Made by a program: the position numbers and the translations under genes
Notes under the pieces: generated by a model
What the model was told of the DNA's origin: nothing
Databases searched by the model: none
The model's input: only the letters and a program-made list of their open reading frames with translations
Shown here: positions 25,160 through 34,865 of the stretch, one piece after another
How the letters are laid out: every line of letters begins with the position of its first letter
Position numbering within the stretch: the first letter of the stretch is position 1
Origin: Pseudomonas sp. WS 5079
GTDB taxonomy: Bacteria > Pseudomonadota > Gammaproteobacteria > Pseudomonadales > Pseudomonadaceae
Assembly (NCBI RefSeq): GCF_012985465.1
Contig: NZ_JAAQWN010000002.1
Coordinates: 744,001-808,000 of the forward strand
Length of the DNA: 64,000 bases
Direction of reading: 5' to 3'

Positions 25160-26623
25160 TTAGCGGAACGGCGGCTCGTCAAAGCTGCGCAGCTTGCGCG
25201 AATGCAACGAGTTGAGCTCGGTGCGCAACAAGTCCACCGCCTCGATGCCGATCTTCAGGTGCTGGCTCACGGCCCGCTCATAGAACGCGTTGGCCGAACC
25301 AGGCAACTTGATTTCACTGTGCAACGGCTTGTCCGACACACACAGCAACGTGCCGTAAGGCACCCGCAAGCGGTAGCCTTGCGCGGCGATGGTGCCGCTT
25401 TCCATATCCACGGCCACCGCGCGGGACAAGTTGATCAGCGGCCGTTCCTGGGCCCAGCGCAGTTCCCAGTTGCGGTCGTCGTAGGTCAATACGGTGCCGG
25501 TGCGCAGGCGTTTTTTCAGCTCTTCGCCCTTCTCGCCAGTGACGTTGGCCGCCGCTTGTTGCAACGCCATCTGCACTTCGGCCAGGGCCGGGATCGGGAT
25601 GTTCGGCGGCACCACGCGGTCGAGAATGCCATCACGCCGCATATAAGCGTGGGCCAGCACATAGTCGCCGATGGTCTGGGATTGGCGCAGGCCGCCACAG
25701 TGGCCAATCATCAACCAGCAATGGGGACGCAGCACCGCCAGGTGGTCGGTGATGTTCTTCGCATTGGACGGACCGACACCGATGTTGACCAGGGTCACGC
25801 CGTGGCCATCGCTGGCCTGCAAGTGGTAGGCCGGCATCTGATAACGGTGCCAGACCACGCCTGCGGCAATGGCAGACGCTTCGCCATGGTCCATGCCTTT
25901 TTCGATGATCACGTTGCCCGGCAGCACCATGCGGATAAAGCGTGGGTCGCTGCGCAACTGCTCCAGGCCATGGACGATGAACTGGTCGACATAGCGGTGG
26001 TAGTTGGTCAGCAGAATCCACGGCTGCACATGGCGCCAATCGCTGCCGGTGTAGTGCACCAGGCGGCGCAGGGAGAAATCCACGCGGGCCGCATCGAACA
26101 GCGCCAGGGGCAGTGGGTCGGTGTTTTCCCAGTCATACAGGCCATCGGCGATGCCATCGGTGGCGGCGGACAGGTCAGTGCTGGGGAATACCCGCGCCAG
26201 GGTCGCGGCGGTCACCCCGGAGCCAGCCAGTTCGTCGCCCTGCTCCACCACGTATGGATAAGGGATGTTCTGCTGGCTGACGCCCACTTCCACCGTCACG
26301 GTGAAGTCGTGCATCAGCGGCACCAGTTGTTCCAGCAAGTATTTACGGAACGCCGCCGGATGGGTGACGGTGACGCTGTAGGTACCCGGCAACTGCACCT
26401 TGGCGTAAGCGCGAGTGGTCTGTGGGACTTCGCCGTGGCAGTGATAGGTCAGGCGCAGTTCCGGGTAACGAAACAGCGCACGTTGTGCGGCGTCGGGCTC
26501 GACGCGATCCTTGAGGTATTGCTTGAGAGCCTGGTTGAGCGCGCCGGTGGCACGCTCATGCAGAGCCGCCAGCCGGTCCACGGCCTCTTCGGCGGTTTGA
26601 ACGACAACAAAAGCTTCGGTCAC
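25160..26623 (-). CDS. amn: AMP nucleosidase
   Basis: A 487-residue enzyme, the usual Amn length, that splits AMP into adenine and ribose 5-phosphate and regulates adenylate pools. The N-terminal AMP-nucleosidase domain (EVPQTTRAYAKVQLPGTYSVTVTHP) spans roughly 1-180. The C-terminal purine-phosphorylase-like domain has NVIIEKGMDHGEASAIAAG, TLVNIGVGPSNAKNITDHLA and AVDMESGTIAAQGYRLRVPYGTLLCVSDKP, the last with a typical substrate-binding Met-Glu. The gene stands alone, preceded by a REPIN. Confidence 0.94.
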   Translation of the reverse strand: MTEAFVVVQTAEEAVDRLAALHERATGALNQALKQYLKDRVEPDAAQRALFRYPELRLTYHCHGEVPQTTRAYAKVQLPGTYSVTVTHPAAFRKYLLEQLVPLMHDFTVTVEVGVSQQNIPYPYVVEQGDELAGSGVTAATLARVFPSTDLSAATDGIADGLYDWENTDPLPLALFDAARVDFSLRRLVHYTGSDWRHVQPWILLTNYHRYVDQFIVHGLEQLRSDPRFIRMVLPGNVIIEKGMDHGEASAIAAGVVWHRYQMPAYHLQASDGHGVTLVNIGVGPSNAKNITDHLAVLRPHCWLMIGHCGGLRQSQTIGDYVLAHAYMRRDGILDRVVPPNIPIPALAEVQMALQQAAANVTGEKGEELKKRLRTGTVLTYDDRNWELRWAQERPLINLSRAVAVDMESGTIAAQGYRLRVPYGTLLCVSDKPLHSEIKLPGSANAFYERAVSQHLKIGIEAVDLLRTELNSLHSRKLRSFDEPPFR

Positions 26624-26726
26624 GGTAGGCTTCCTGTTTTCTTACATGCAGGAGGTCATCTTGCCTGCATCGCCGCCAGACGCAAACTCTGAATTGGCAC
26701 GCCCACTCAAGATCAATGCAATCTCT

Positions 26727-26814
26727 GTGGGAGCTGGCTCGCCTGCGATGGCGGCGGGTCAGCCAATACATAGGTAATTGACCCAGCGCTATCGCAGGCA
26801 AGCCAGCTCCCACA
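26727..26814. repeat. REPIN (inverted REP pair)
   Basis: TGTGGGAGCTGGCTCGCCTGCGATGGCGG with an inverted arm GCTATCGCAGGCAAGCCAGCTCCCACA. The left arm has a T to C change in the GCTTGCC core. Confidence 0.85.
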
Positions 26815-26831
26815 TTTTTTACCGGGTTTAT

Positions 26832-28481
26832 TCAGAGAGACGGGGTTGAGCGGGCGACGATGGCCTGCACATCCACACCCCGTGGCAAGGTGCCGTATAC
26901 CCGCCCCGACGACTCACCCAGGCGGCTGGCTATAAATCCATCGCTGACACTGGCATTGCCCGCCTCCAGCAACAACTTGGCCTGCAACGCCACGGCAATG
27001 TCCTCGGTCAGCTGTCGCGCCCGGTACTGGATGTCCTGGGTGTCCATAAACGCCGATTTCAACTGCTCGATATGCCGAGCCAGGCGTTTATCGCCATGCC
27101 CGTCGCCTAACTCGACAAACAATGTTTCCAGCACGCCCGGCTCTTTCGACAAGGCCCGCAGCACGTCCAGGCATTGCACGTTGCCAGAACCTTCCCACGT
27201 CGAATTGACCGGCGCCTCACGGTACAGGCGCGGCAGGATGCTGTCCTCGACATACCCGGCGCCGCCCATGCATTCGGCGGCTTCGTTGATCATCGCCGGG
27301 GCACGTTTGCAGATCCAATACTTGCCCACCGCCGTCACCAACCGCGCGAACTTGGCCTCCTGCTCATCATCCAGATGATCCAGCGCCCGCCCCATGCGCA
27401 GGCTCAAGGCCAGGGCCGCCTCGCTTTCCAGGGCCAGGTCGGCCAGCACGTTTTGCATCAACGGTTGCTCACTGAGCACCCGGCCACCGACCAACCGATG
27501 AGCGCAATGATGGCTGGCCTGGGTCAGCGCCTGGCGCATCAAGGAGCTGGAACCGACCATGCAATCGAACCGGGTCATGGCCACCATCTCGATAATGGTC
27601 GGCACCCCACGGCCTTCTTCGCCGACCATCCACGCCAGGGCCCCGCGGAATTCGACTTCGCTGGAGGCGTTGGAGCAATTGCCGAGCTTGTTTTTCAGGC
27701 GCTGGATATAGAACTGATTGCGCGTGTCATCCGGACGCTGCCTTGGCAGTAGGAAGCAGGTCAGGCCCTTGTCAGTCTGGGCCAGGGTGAGGAAGGCATC
27801 GCACATCGGTGCCGAGCAGAACCACTTGTGGCCTACCAGCTCATAGGGCTGGCCAGGGCCGCCGGCGCCCACGGGATAAGCGCGGGTGGTGTTGGCGCGC
27901 ACATCGGTGCCGCCCTGCTTCTCGGTCATGGCCATGCCGATGGTTGCGCCAGCCTTGTGGGCGATGCCGACATTGCGCGGGTCATATTCGGTGTTGAGGA
28001 TTTTTGGTAGCCAGCTATCAGCCAGGTCTGGCTGCAGGCGCAGGGCCGGTACGCAGGCGAAGGTCATGGTCAGCGGGCAACCGGTGCCGGCTTCGGCCTG
28101 GCTGTGCAGGTAGGTCATGGCCGCACGGGCAACATGCGCGCCAGGCTGCGGATGGGCCCAGGGCAGCGACGGCAGGCCATGTTCAACGGCGGTGCGCATC
28201 AGCTCGTGATAGGCCGGATGAAACTCCACCAGGTCAATGCGGTGACCATAGCGATCATGGCTGCTGAACACTGGCTTGTTCTGATTCGCCAGGAACCCCG
28301 CCTCCATCAGCGGCCCGCCTGCCAAGGCGCCGTAGGTATCGATACGCGCTTCGGCCCAGCCCGCCCCGAAGCGCCGCGACCACTCTTGCAAGGGCAGGTC
28401 GAGGCGATACAGATTGGCGCCGTCCAGGGACGGCGGCTGGTTGGTAACGTCGTGGGTTTCGGCGAACTGGTGCAGATTCAT
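26832..28481 (-). CDS. aidB: Acyl-CoA dehydrogenase, AidB type
   Basis: A 549-residue flavoprotein of the isovaleryl-CoA-dehydrogenase-like AidB branch, matching E. coli AidB in length (about 541). Features: GMAMTEKQGGTDVRANTT, the FAD-adjacent loop; HKWFCSAPMCDAFLTLAQT; MVAMTRFDCMVGSSSLMRQAL; ECMGGAGYVEDSILPRLYREAPVNSTWEGSGNV, where the Glu in the C-terminal part is the usual catalytic position. AidB protects DNA during alkylation stress and binds DNA in its C-terminal domain in E. coli. No Ada-box was looked for with confidence upstream. It precedes the LadS-type kinase on the same strand, separated by 88 bp, but a functional link is not evident. Confidence 0.85.
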   Translation of the reverse strand: MNLHQFAETHDVTNQPPSLDGANLYRLDLPLQEWSRRFGAGWAEARIDTYGALAGGPLMEAGFLANQNKPVFSSHDRYGHRIDLVEFHPAYHELMRTAVEHGLPSLPWAHPQPGAHVARAAMTYLHSQAEAGTGCPLTMTFACVPALRLQPDLADSWLPKILNTEYDPRNVGIAHKAGATIGMAMTEKQGGTDVRANTTRAYPVGAGGPGQPYELVGHKWFCSAPMCDAFLTLAQTDKGLTCFLLPRQRPDDTRNQFYIQRLKNKLGNCSNASSEVEFRGALAWMVGEEGRGVPTIIEMVAMTRFDCMVGSSSLMRQALTQASHHCAHRLVGGRVLSEQPLMQNVLADLALESEAALALSLRMGRALDHLDDEQEAKFARLVTAVGKYWICKRAPAMINEAAECMGGAGYVEDSILPRLYREAPVNSTWEGSGNVQCLDVLRALSKEPGVLETLFVELGDGHGDKRLARHIEQLKSAFMDTQDIQYRARQLTEDIAVALQAKLLLEAGNASVSDGFIASRLGESSGRVYGTLPRGVDVQAIVARSTPSL

Positions 28482-28569
28482 GACGGGCCTCCTGATAAAA
28501 GGCCACGTTCATTGGGGCCTTGAATTCAGTTAAGCATCGTCACCACCCTTAAAAAAGTGGCATATGCGC

Positions 28570-30939
28570 CTAACTGCCGGCGCTTTCACCCTCTAGCGGG
28601 CACAGCAGGCGCCGCTGCAAGACCGCCTGCAACAGCTCGAAACGCACCGGCTTGAGTAACTGCTCGGTCAAGCCGATGCCATGACAATGCTGGCGCGCGC
28701 TGCCTTGCAGGGAGTCGCTCAAGGCGATCACCGGCAGCTCAGCGCAGCCTGGCAAGGCGCGGACCTGGCAACACAGGGAGAAGCCGTCCTCGGGCACATC
28801 CAGCAGCACCGCATCAAACGCCCCTTCCTGCAGCATCGCCAGGGCTACGGGGCCGCTGTCGGCCACTTTTACCCGGTAGCCCAACTTGAGCAACATGCCG
28901 CGCAAGACCAATTGCGAGACGCTGTTGTCGTCCACCAGCAGTACCGTGCAGTCCTGTGGCGCGCGGTGCAGTTCCACGGCCCGGGACGGCTCCGGCGGCA
29001 CCGCGATAACCGCCACCTCCAGCTGGAAACGGCTGCCTTTGCGCGGTTCGGAATGATGGGTCAGGCGCCCACCGAGCAATTCGATCAACTGCCGGCAGAT
29101 TGCCAGGCCAATACCCAGGCCGCCGTATTCGCGGGTGGTCGAGCCATCCACCTGGAAGAAACGCTGATACAGGGTCGCCTCATCCAACTGCGCAAAGCCA
29201 ATCCCGGAGTCAGTGACGATAAAGGTCAGATGCAAATGGCCATCAGCCCGGGGCACCCCCACCACACGTACGCGCACGGCACCTTCGTGGGTGAACTTGA
29301 ACGCGTTATCCAGCAGGCATTCCAGGCACTGCATCAGTTTGCCAGCATCGCCCTCCAGGCGATCGGGCAACTCGCCCGCCACATCAATGGAAAACTCCAG
29401 GCCCTTGCCCTGGGCATTACCCAGGAACTGCTGGCGCAAGGTATCGAGCACCCCGCGCAGGCTGAACACCTGCGGCTGCGCGCTAAGGCGGCCGGCCTGC
29501 AGCTCGGTGAGGGTGAGGATGCCGTTGACCATGCGCATCATGTCCCGCGCCGAGCCGGCGGCGGTTTGCTGGTACTGCGCGAGGTCGCCGGCCAGGGGCT
29601 CGGTCTGCATCAGTTCCAGTGAACCAATCACCCCGTTCATCGGCGTGCGCAGTTCATGGGTCAGGGTCGCGAGGAATTCGTCTTTCAACTGGTTGCTGTG
29701 GGCCAGTTGCTGGTTGAGCACTTCCAGTTTCTGGCTGGCATCAAACAGGATTTGCGCCTGCTGTTCGCGCATCGCGTTGATCCGGTCGGCCAGGGCCAGG
29801 GACAACAGGGCGACTTCGATGGCCGAGCCGATCTGGCTGGAGTACATGGTGAGAAACACATTGGGCAGGTAGCCCAACACCATCATCGTGTTGACCACCC
29901 CGCCGATCAGGAACGCCGACCAGGCGATGATGAAATACCGCGCCACGCGCTGGCCACAGCACCAGGCCCTGATCCCGGCGACAAAGATGGTCACGGTGAA
30001 AATCAGCGCCAGCGCGGTCGCCAGGCGCAGGGCCAGGGCATAGCTGGTCATCAGCGACAACACCATCACCACCGCCCCCGTGCCCACCAGCACCAGCAGC
30101 AGCCGGTCCACCCAGCGACTATAGAGGGCGGTGTGCAGGAAGCTGCGGGCAAACAGGCTGCCAAACAATGCCGACGCGCCGATCAGGAACGGCGTCGCCG
30201 CATTTGCCCACCAGGGGTTGTCCGGCCAGAAATACTCCACCGCCGCGCCATTCACCGAAAGCTGGTACATGCCGAACGAGGCGATATAGAGGATGTAATA
30301 GAGGTAGCTGGTATCGCGCACGCTGAGGTAGATGAACAGGTTGTATACCAGCATCCCCAGCAGCACACCGTAGATCAGGCCCAGCACATACAGGCGCAGC
30401 GGCTGGTCTTCCAGGTAGGCGGTGCTCGACCATAGGGTCAACGGGGCCTGGATCGAGCCTTCGCTTTGCAGGCGCAGATAGAGGGTCTTCTCCTCGCCCG
30501 CCTTGAAATCGACATTGAACAGGTAGTTGTTCTGGCGGATTTCCCGGCTGGCAAACGGCAATGCATCCCCGGTGCGCCCGGCCAGGCGGTAGCCACCGGC
30601 GCCATCGGGCACGTACAACTCAAGATGATCCAGGGGCGGATAGGCCAGTTCCAGCAGCCAGGTGCGCTGGGCGTGGGGATCCTTGGGCAAGTAATGCAGG
30701 TCGACCTTGAGCCAGAACGCCGAGCGTGAATAGCCGGCATTGAGCGTGTCTTTATCATGGCGGGTGTAGCGGTTGGCCAGTGCCGCGGAACGGGCATCGG
30801 CGATAGTGACGCTGCCACTGGGATCTTCGAGGACTTGCATGATCCGGCCGAGGGGAAGGCTGCGGGTGGTTTCATTGAACTCGACGGCGCCGGCCAGCAT
30901 CGGCAGCCCGCACAAGAGAAACATCAGCAAATAGCGCAT
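28570..30939 (-). CDS. ladS: LadS-type hybrid sensor histidine kinase
   Basis: A 789-residue hybrid kinase. Signal peptide 1-18 (AGAVEF), periplasmic 7TMR-DISMED2 domain about 24-165, seven membrane helices about 183-385, a short coiled coil 390-420, HisKA with His428 in TLTHELRTPMNG, HATPase (NAFKFT N-box, DSGIGF, YGGLGIGLAICRQ), and a C-terminal receiver with Asp670/Asp671, phospho-acceptor candidate Asp714 and Lys763. The receiver is unusual: the loop after Asp714 reads DVPEDG, three residues shorter than the usual DxxMPxMDG. Architecture, length and the neighbour thiD (as for PA3974) identify LadS, which in P. aeruginosa feeds phosphate into GacS/GacA signalling and promotes biofilm and type VI secretion. 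Confidence 0.88.
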   Translation of the reverse strand: MRYLLMFLLCGLPMLAGAVEFNETTRSLPLGRIMQVLEDPSGSVTIADARSAALANRYTRHDKDTLNAGYSRSAFWLKVDLHYLPKDPHAQRTWLLELAYPPLDHLELYVPDGAGGYRLAGRTGDALPFASREIRQNNYLFNVDFKAGEEKTLYLRLQSEGSIQAPLTLWSSTAYLEDQPLRLYVLGLIYGVLLGMLVYNLFIYLSVRDTSYLYYILYIASFGMYQLSVNGAAVEYFWPDNPWWANAATPFLIGASALFGSLFARSFLHTALYSRWVDRLLLVLVGTGAVVMVLSLMTSYALALRLATALALIFTVTIFVAGIRAWCCGQRVARYFIIAWSAFLIGGVVNTMMVLGYLPNVFLTMYSSQIGSAIEVALLSLALADRINAMREQQAQILFDASQKLEVLNQQLAHSNQLKDEFLATLTHELRTPMNGVIGSLELMQTEPLAGDLAQYQQTAAGSARDMMRMVNGILTLTELQAGRLSAQPQVFSLRGVLDTLRQQFLGNAQGKGLEFSIDVAGELPDRLEGDAGKLMQCLECLLDNAFKFTHEGAVRVRVVGVPRADGHLHLTFIVTDSGIGFAQLDEATLYQRFFQVDGSTTREYGGLGIGLAICRQLIELLGGRLTHHSEPRKGSRFQLEVAVIAVPPEPSRAVELHRAPQDCTVLLVDDNSVSQLVLRGMLLKLGYRVKVADSGPVALAMLQEGAFDAVLLDVPEDGFSLCCQVRALPGCAELPVIALSDSLQGSARQHCHGIGLTEQLLKPVRFELLQAVLQRRLLCPLEGESAGS

Positions 30940-31226
30940 AGAGCCCCAGCGTGGCCTGTCCGGTTATGTCAAAAGCCCCCCATTCCTTTTGAGATGACGT
31001 ACACCGGCGATACATTTAAGTTGTTTGGATCCACTCTAGCATAGCCGGTAAAGGCCAAAAGACACCATTGAAATAATTTTTTGAAAGGCTCTAGGACGGG
31101 GCTTTCAGCGTTCAATCGCCCACAAATGAATGATGGCTTATAGCCATTTTTGCGCATGCTCCGGCGTAAAATACAAGCACTGCCCGACAGCCACGCAAAA
31201 AGCGTTTGGTGGTAAGCTCGCGCACC

Positions 31227-32024
31227 ATGAATATCTACAGCTCCCGCCCCGTTGTCCTCTGTCTCTCCGGCCATGATCCCAGTGGTGGCGCCGGCTTGCA
31301 GGCAGATATCGAAGCCCTGCTCGCCCAAGGCTGTCATGCGGCCCCAGCCGTGACCGCGCTGACCGTGCAGAACACCGTCAATGTCAGTGATTTTCGCGTG
31401 CTCGACCGCGAGTGGGTATTGGCCCAGGCCAACGCCGTGCTCGGCGACTCGCAAGTTGCGGCGGTCAAGCTGGGCATGCTCGGCTCCACCGTGATGGTCG
31501 ATACCGTGGTCGAACTGCTCCAGCAGCAGCCGCACCTGCCGGTGGTTTGCGACCCGGTGCTGCGCGCCGGTGGCGGCGGCAGCCTGGGCAAGGATGAGGT
31601 CGGTTATGCGATGCGCGAGCGGCTGTTGCCGTTGTCGCTGATCGCCACGCCCAACCTGCCTGAAGCACGCATCCTCGCCGAACTGCCCGAAGGCACGGCA
31701 GACGAATGCGCCGAAAAGCTGCTGCCGTTTATCAAGCACCTGTTGATCACCGGCGGTCATGGCGACGAGCATGAGGTGCACAATCGCCTGTACAGCCGCG
31801 ACGGCACGCGCCGCACCTTCACCTGCCAGCGCCTGCCCGGTAGCTATCATGGCTCCGGCTGCACCCTGGCAAGCGCCCTGGCCGGCCGCCTGGCCCAGGG
31901 CGAAGGCCTGGCCAGCGCCGTGGAGTCGGCACTCAACTACACCTGGCGCACCCTGCGGGACGCCGAACAACTGGGCCAAGGGCAATTTGTGCCGCGGCGC
32001 CTGCCACTGGATTTCTGTTCGTAA
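31227..32024 (+). CDS. thiD: Hydroxymethylpyrimidine/phosphomethylpyrimidine kinase
   Basis: A 265-residue ribokinase-fold enzyme that phosphorylates HMP and HMP-P to HMP-PP for thiamin synthesis. The N-terminus has CLSGHDPSGGAGLQADIEA, the central part VVCDPVLRAGGGGSLG, and the C-terminal ATP/anion-hole region ITGGHGDEHEV and GSYHGSGCTLASALAG. ATG 31227 (MNIYSSRP) was preferred over an in-frame upstream start at 31206 because it begins near the first strand. It is followed after 18 bp by thiE, and hemL follows thiE, forming a thiD-thiE-hemL operon. No TPP riboswitch is visible in the leader. Confidence 0.93.
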   Translation: MNIYSSRPVVLCLSGHDPSGGAGLQADIEALLAQGCHAAPAVTALTVQNTVNVSDFRVLDREWVLAQANAVLGDSQVAAVKLGMLGSTVMVDTVVELLQQQPHLPVVCDPVLRAGGGGSLGKDEVGYAMRERLLPLSLIATPNLPEARILAELPEGTADECAEKLLPFIKHLLITGGHGDEHEVHNRLYSRDGTRRTFTCQRLPGSYHGSGCTLASALAGRLAQGEGLASAVESALNYTWRTLRDAEQLGQGQFVPRRLPLDFCS

Positions 32025-32042
32025 CACCAAGGGGCCTGCTCG

Positions 32043-32666
32043 ATGAAATTACGTGGCCTGTATGCCATTACCGACAGCCAACTATTGGCCGGTAAGTTCC
32101 TGTCCTACGTCGAGGCCGCGCTGGAAGGCGGCGTGACCTTGCTGCAATACCGCGACAAGAGCAGCGACGAGGCCCGTCGCCTGCGCGAAGCCCAGGCGCT
32201 GCGTGAACTGTGCGCGCGCTACAAGACCCAGTTGATCATCAATGATGATGCCGAACTGGCCGCGCGCCTTGGCGTCGGCGTCCACCTGGGCCAGACCGAC
32301 GGCCCGCTGACCCCGGCCCGGGCGCTGCTCGGGCGCAATGCCATCATCGGTTCCACCTGCCACAGCCAGATCGAACTGGCCGAACAAGCCGCGCGCGAAG
32401 GCGCCAGCTATGTTGCCTTTGGCCGTTTCTTCAACTCCACGACCAAGCCCGGCGCGCCCGCGGCCACCGTTGAAATGCTCGCCCAGGCCCGCGCCCGCTT
32501 GCAGCTGCCGATCTGCGTGATCGGCGGCATCACCCTGGAAAACGCCGCGCCCCTGGTGGAGCACGGCGCCGATCTGCTGGCGGTGGTCCACGGCCTGTTC
32601 GGTGCCGACAGCACCCAGGAAGTGACGCGCCGCGCCCGCGCCTTCAACGAACTCCTCAAATCCTGA
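32043..32666 (+). CDS. thiE: Thiamine-phosphate synthase
   Basis: A 207-residue TIM-barrel enzyme joining HMP-PP and HET-P to thiamin monophosphate. Motifs are [13 protein letters not shown] at the start, [11 protein letters not shown] (diphosphate/Mg site), [26 protein letters not shown] equivalent [28 protein letters not shown], and [11 protein letters not shown]. All key blocks are present. Between thiD and hemL with short gaps (18 and 17 bp). Confidence 0.94.
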   Translation: MKLRGLYAITDSQLLAGKFLSYVEAALEGGVTLLQYRDKSSDEARRLREAQALRELCARYKTQLIINDDAELAARLGVGVHLGQTDGPLTPARALLGRNAIIGSTCHSQIELAEQAAREGASYVAFGRFFNSTTKPGAPAATVEMLAQARARLQLPICVIGGITLENAAPLVEHGADLLAVVHGLFGADSTQEVTRRARAFNELLKS

Positions 32667-32683
32667 ATTCAGAGAGCCTGCCC

Positions 32684-33967
32684 ATGTCTCGTTCCGAAAC
32701 GTTGTTTGCCAATGCCCAGAAACACATCCCCGGTGGTGTGAACTCCCCCGTGCGTGCGTTCAAGAGCGTCGGCGGCACGCCCCTGTTCTTCAAGCACGCC
32801 GAAGGCGCCTACGTCACCGACGAAGATGACAAGCGCTACGTGGACTACGTCGGTTCATGGGGCCCGATGATCCTCGGCCACAGCCATCCCGACGTGCTGG
32901 ACGCGGTGCGCAAGCAGTTGGAGCATGGTTTGTCGTATGGCGCACCCACCGCCATGGAAACCGAGATGGCGGACCTGGTGTGTTCGATCGTGCCGTCGAT
33001 GGAGATGGTGCGCATGGTCAGCTCCGGTACTGAAGCGACCATGAGCGCGATTCGCCTGGCCCGTGGGTTCACCGGCCGCGACAGCATCATCAAGTTCGAA
33101 GGCTGCTACCACGGCCACTCCGACAGCCTGCTGGTCAAGGCCGGTTCCGGCCTGCTGACCCAGGGCGTACCGAGTTCGGCGGGCGTGCCAGCAGCGTTTG
33201 CCAAGCACACCCTGACCCTGCCGTTCAATGACATCGGCGCCGTCGAGCAGATGCTCAGCGAAGTCGGTCAGGAGGTGGCGTGCATCATCGTCGAGCCGGT
33301 GGCCGGCAACATGAACTGCGTGCCACCGGCCCCGGGATTCCTCGAAGGTCTGCGTGAGCAGTGCGACAAGCACGGCGTGGTGTTGATCTTCGACGAAGTG
33401 ATGACCGGTTTTCGCGTCGCCCTCGGCGGCGCCCAGGCTCACTACGGTGTAACGCCGGACCTGAGCACCTTCGGCAAAATCATCGGCGGCGGCATGCCGG
33501 TAGGCTGCTTCGGCGGCAAGCGCGAGATCATGCAGCACATCGCGCCACTGGGCCCGGTCTACCAGGCTGGCACCCTGTCCGGTAACCCGCTGGCCATGGC
33601 CGCCGGCCTGACCACCCTGCGCCTGATCAGCCGCCCGGGCTTCCATGCCGAACTGAGCGACTACACCACCCGCCTGTTGGACGGCCTGCAACAACGCGCC
33701 GATGCGGCGGGCATCCCGTTCGTCACCACCCAGGCCGGCGGCATGTTCGGCCTGTATTTCAGCGGCGCCGACGATATCGTCACCTTTGACGATGTGATGG
33801 GCAGCGATGCCAACCTGTTCAAGCGCTTCTTCCACCTGATGCTCGAAGGCGGTGTGTACCTGGCACCGAGTGCCTTCGAGGCCGGTTTCACCTCCATCGC
33901 CCATGGCGAAGCCGAGCTGAAACTGACCCTGGATGCTGCCGAGCGTGCCTTCGCCGCTTTGAAGTAA
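32684..33967 (+). CDS. hemL: Glutamate-1-semialdehyde 2,1-aminomutase
   Basis: A 427-residue PLP enzyme that makes 5-aminolevulinate from glutamate-1-semialdehyde in the C5 heme pathway. [16 protein letters not shown] at the N-terminus, [16 protein letters not shown], the [10 protein letters not shown] block and [14 protein letters not shown] with the PLP-binding Lys are intact. [17 protein letters not shown] closes the active site. The gene is the third of a thiD-thiE-hemL unit. A moderate hairpin (33980-34004) follows. Confidence 0.95.
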   Translation: MSRSETLFANAQKHIPGGVNSPVRAFKSVGGTPLFFKHAEGAYVTDEDDKRYVDYVGSWGPMILGHSHPDVLDAVRKQLEHGLSYGAPTAMETEMADLVCSIVPSMEMVRMVSSGTEATMSAIRLARGFTGRDSIIKFEGCYHGHSDSLLVKAGSGLLTQGVPSSAGVPAAFAKHTLTLPFNDIGAVEQMLSEVGQEVACIIVEPVAGNMNCVPPAPGFLEGLREQCDKHGVVLIFDEVMTGFRVALGGAQAHYGVTPDLSTFGKIIGGGMPVGCFGGKREIMQHIAPLGPVYQAGTLSGNPLAMAAGLTTLRLISRPGFHAELSDYTTRLLDGLQQRADAAGIPFVTTQAGGMFGLYFSGADDIVTFDDVMGSDANLFKRFFHLMLEGGVYLAPSAFEAGFTSIAHGEAELKLTLDAAERAFAALK

Positions 33968-33979
33968 GACAGCCACAAC

Positions 33980-34004
33980 CTGACGCCGCCCCTGGTGGCG
34001 TCAG
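33980..34004 (+). terminator. Possible terminator after hemL
   Basis: CTGACGCC (33980-33987), GGCGTCAG (33997-34004), 8 perfect pairs. The downstream ATTTGC is only weakly T-rich, so efficiency is doubtful. Confidence 0.4.
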
Positions 34005-34103
34005 ATTTGCTACCTTGCTTACAGAAATTTCCTCGTTTTTTCGAGAAATCACCTGCAATCCGGCAGATAACTTGCCCACGCAGCAGAAAAACGAGTAAAG
34101 ACT

Positions 34104-34133
34104 TTGTAAGCAGAGGCCTGCTTATTTCATAAT
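34104..34133 (+). promoter_or_regulatory. Candidate sigma-70 promoter for Sel1 gene
   Basis: TTGTAA (34104-34109) and CATAAT (34128-34133) with an 18-bp spacer, about 60 bp before the start codon. Confidence 0.45.
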
Positions 34134-34192
34134 GCGCGCTTATTGGATCCCCACGTGGCTCCACGCGCCCCGTCAGAGGTAAGTCGATTCCC

Positions 34193-34747
34193 ATGAAACG
34201 CACCGGCCGCACCCTGGTTCTGGGCTGCCTGTTGCTCCTTCAACCGCTGCTTGCACATGCACAAGCGGGCGGCAACTCGTTGTTGATCCCAGCGATGGGT
34301 CGTTGCACCCTCAATACTCAGCCCGACAGTCAGGCCGAGGCGCTGAACGCCTGCCAGGCCCTGGCCGATAGCGGGGATGCGCAGGCGCAATACGAGTTGG
34401 GCGAATTCTTCTACGACGACAAAAACCCTGCCCGCGACCTGAACAAAGCCCTGAGCTTCTTCGAGAAAGCCTCGTTGCAGGGCCACGCCCAGGCGCAGTT
34501 CAAGCTGGGCAGCATGTTCTTCCACGGCGAAGGCGTGCCGGCCAATAACGTGCAGGCGTATATCGTGCTGAAGATGGCGGCGGTCAACGGCGCCGAAGAT
34601 GCCCTCGACACCGCTGACGAAGTGGCCGAGCACATGCAGCGTGATGAGCTCGAAGTGGCGACCCAGGTGCTGGGGCAGATTTTCCGCAATTACTTGCAGG
34701 AATTGCAGAGTGCGGATGGGCGTTCACCCTTTTCGCCGCTGCCTTGA
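34193..34747 (+). CDS. Secreted Sel1/TPR-like repeat protein
   Basis: A 184-residue exported protein with signal peptide (LVLGCLLLLQPLLAHAQA). It contains at least two Sel1-like repeats, AQYELGEFFYDDKNPARDLNKALSFFEKAS and AQFKLGSMFFHGEGVPANNVQAYIVLKMA (each given in part). The N-terminal mature part has a possible disulfide pair (GRCTLN, NACQAL). Proteins with these repeats usually mediate protein contacts. It stands alone between hemL and the DUF1820 gene with its own likely promoter. Confidence 0.82.
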   Translation: MKRTGRTLVLGCLLLLQPLLAHAQAGGNSLLIPAMGRCTLNTQPDSQAEALNACQALADSGDAQAQYELGEFFYDDKNPARDLNKALSFFEKASLQGHAQAQFKLGSMFFHGEGVPANNVQAYIVLKMAAVNGAEDALDTADEVAEHMQRDELEVATQVLGQIFRNYLQELQSADGRSPFSPLP

Positions 34748-34770
34748 GGTTGTCTAAACCCTTCTGACGT

Positions 34771-34845
34771 CATCGCAGGCAAGCCAGCTCCCACATTTGA
34801 ATGCGTTCACAAATCAAAATGTGCGAGCTGGCTTGCCTGCGATAG
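34771..34845. repeat. Tail-to-tail REP pair
   Basis: CATCGCAGGCAAGCCAGCTCCCACATTTGAATG followed by AATGTGCGAGCTGGCTTGCCTGCGATAG. The arms point outward, as at 10935. The second copy has GTGCGAG instead of GTAGGAG. Confidence 0.8.
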
Positions 34846-34865
34846 GCGCAACGCGGTCTAAAAGC

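Noticed and set aside
25202..26692. 496-codon open frame antisense to amn
   Set aside because: The opposite strand encodes a full AMP nucleosidase; the antisense product is compositionally biased and has no ribosome site or recognisable domain.
31133..31151. ATGGCT-TAT-AGCCAT followed by TTTT upstream of thiD, as a terminator
   Set aside because: Six AT-containing pairs with a 3-nt loop is weak. No transcript needs to stop there, and the match is easily due to chance.
32845..33093. Short antisense frames within hemL and similar genes as small proteins
   Set aside because: No ribosome site, biased composition and complete overlap with strong genes.
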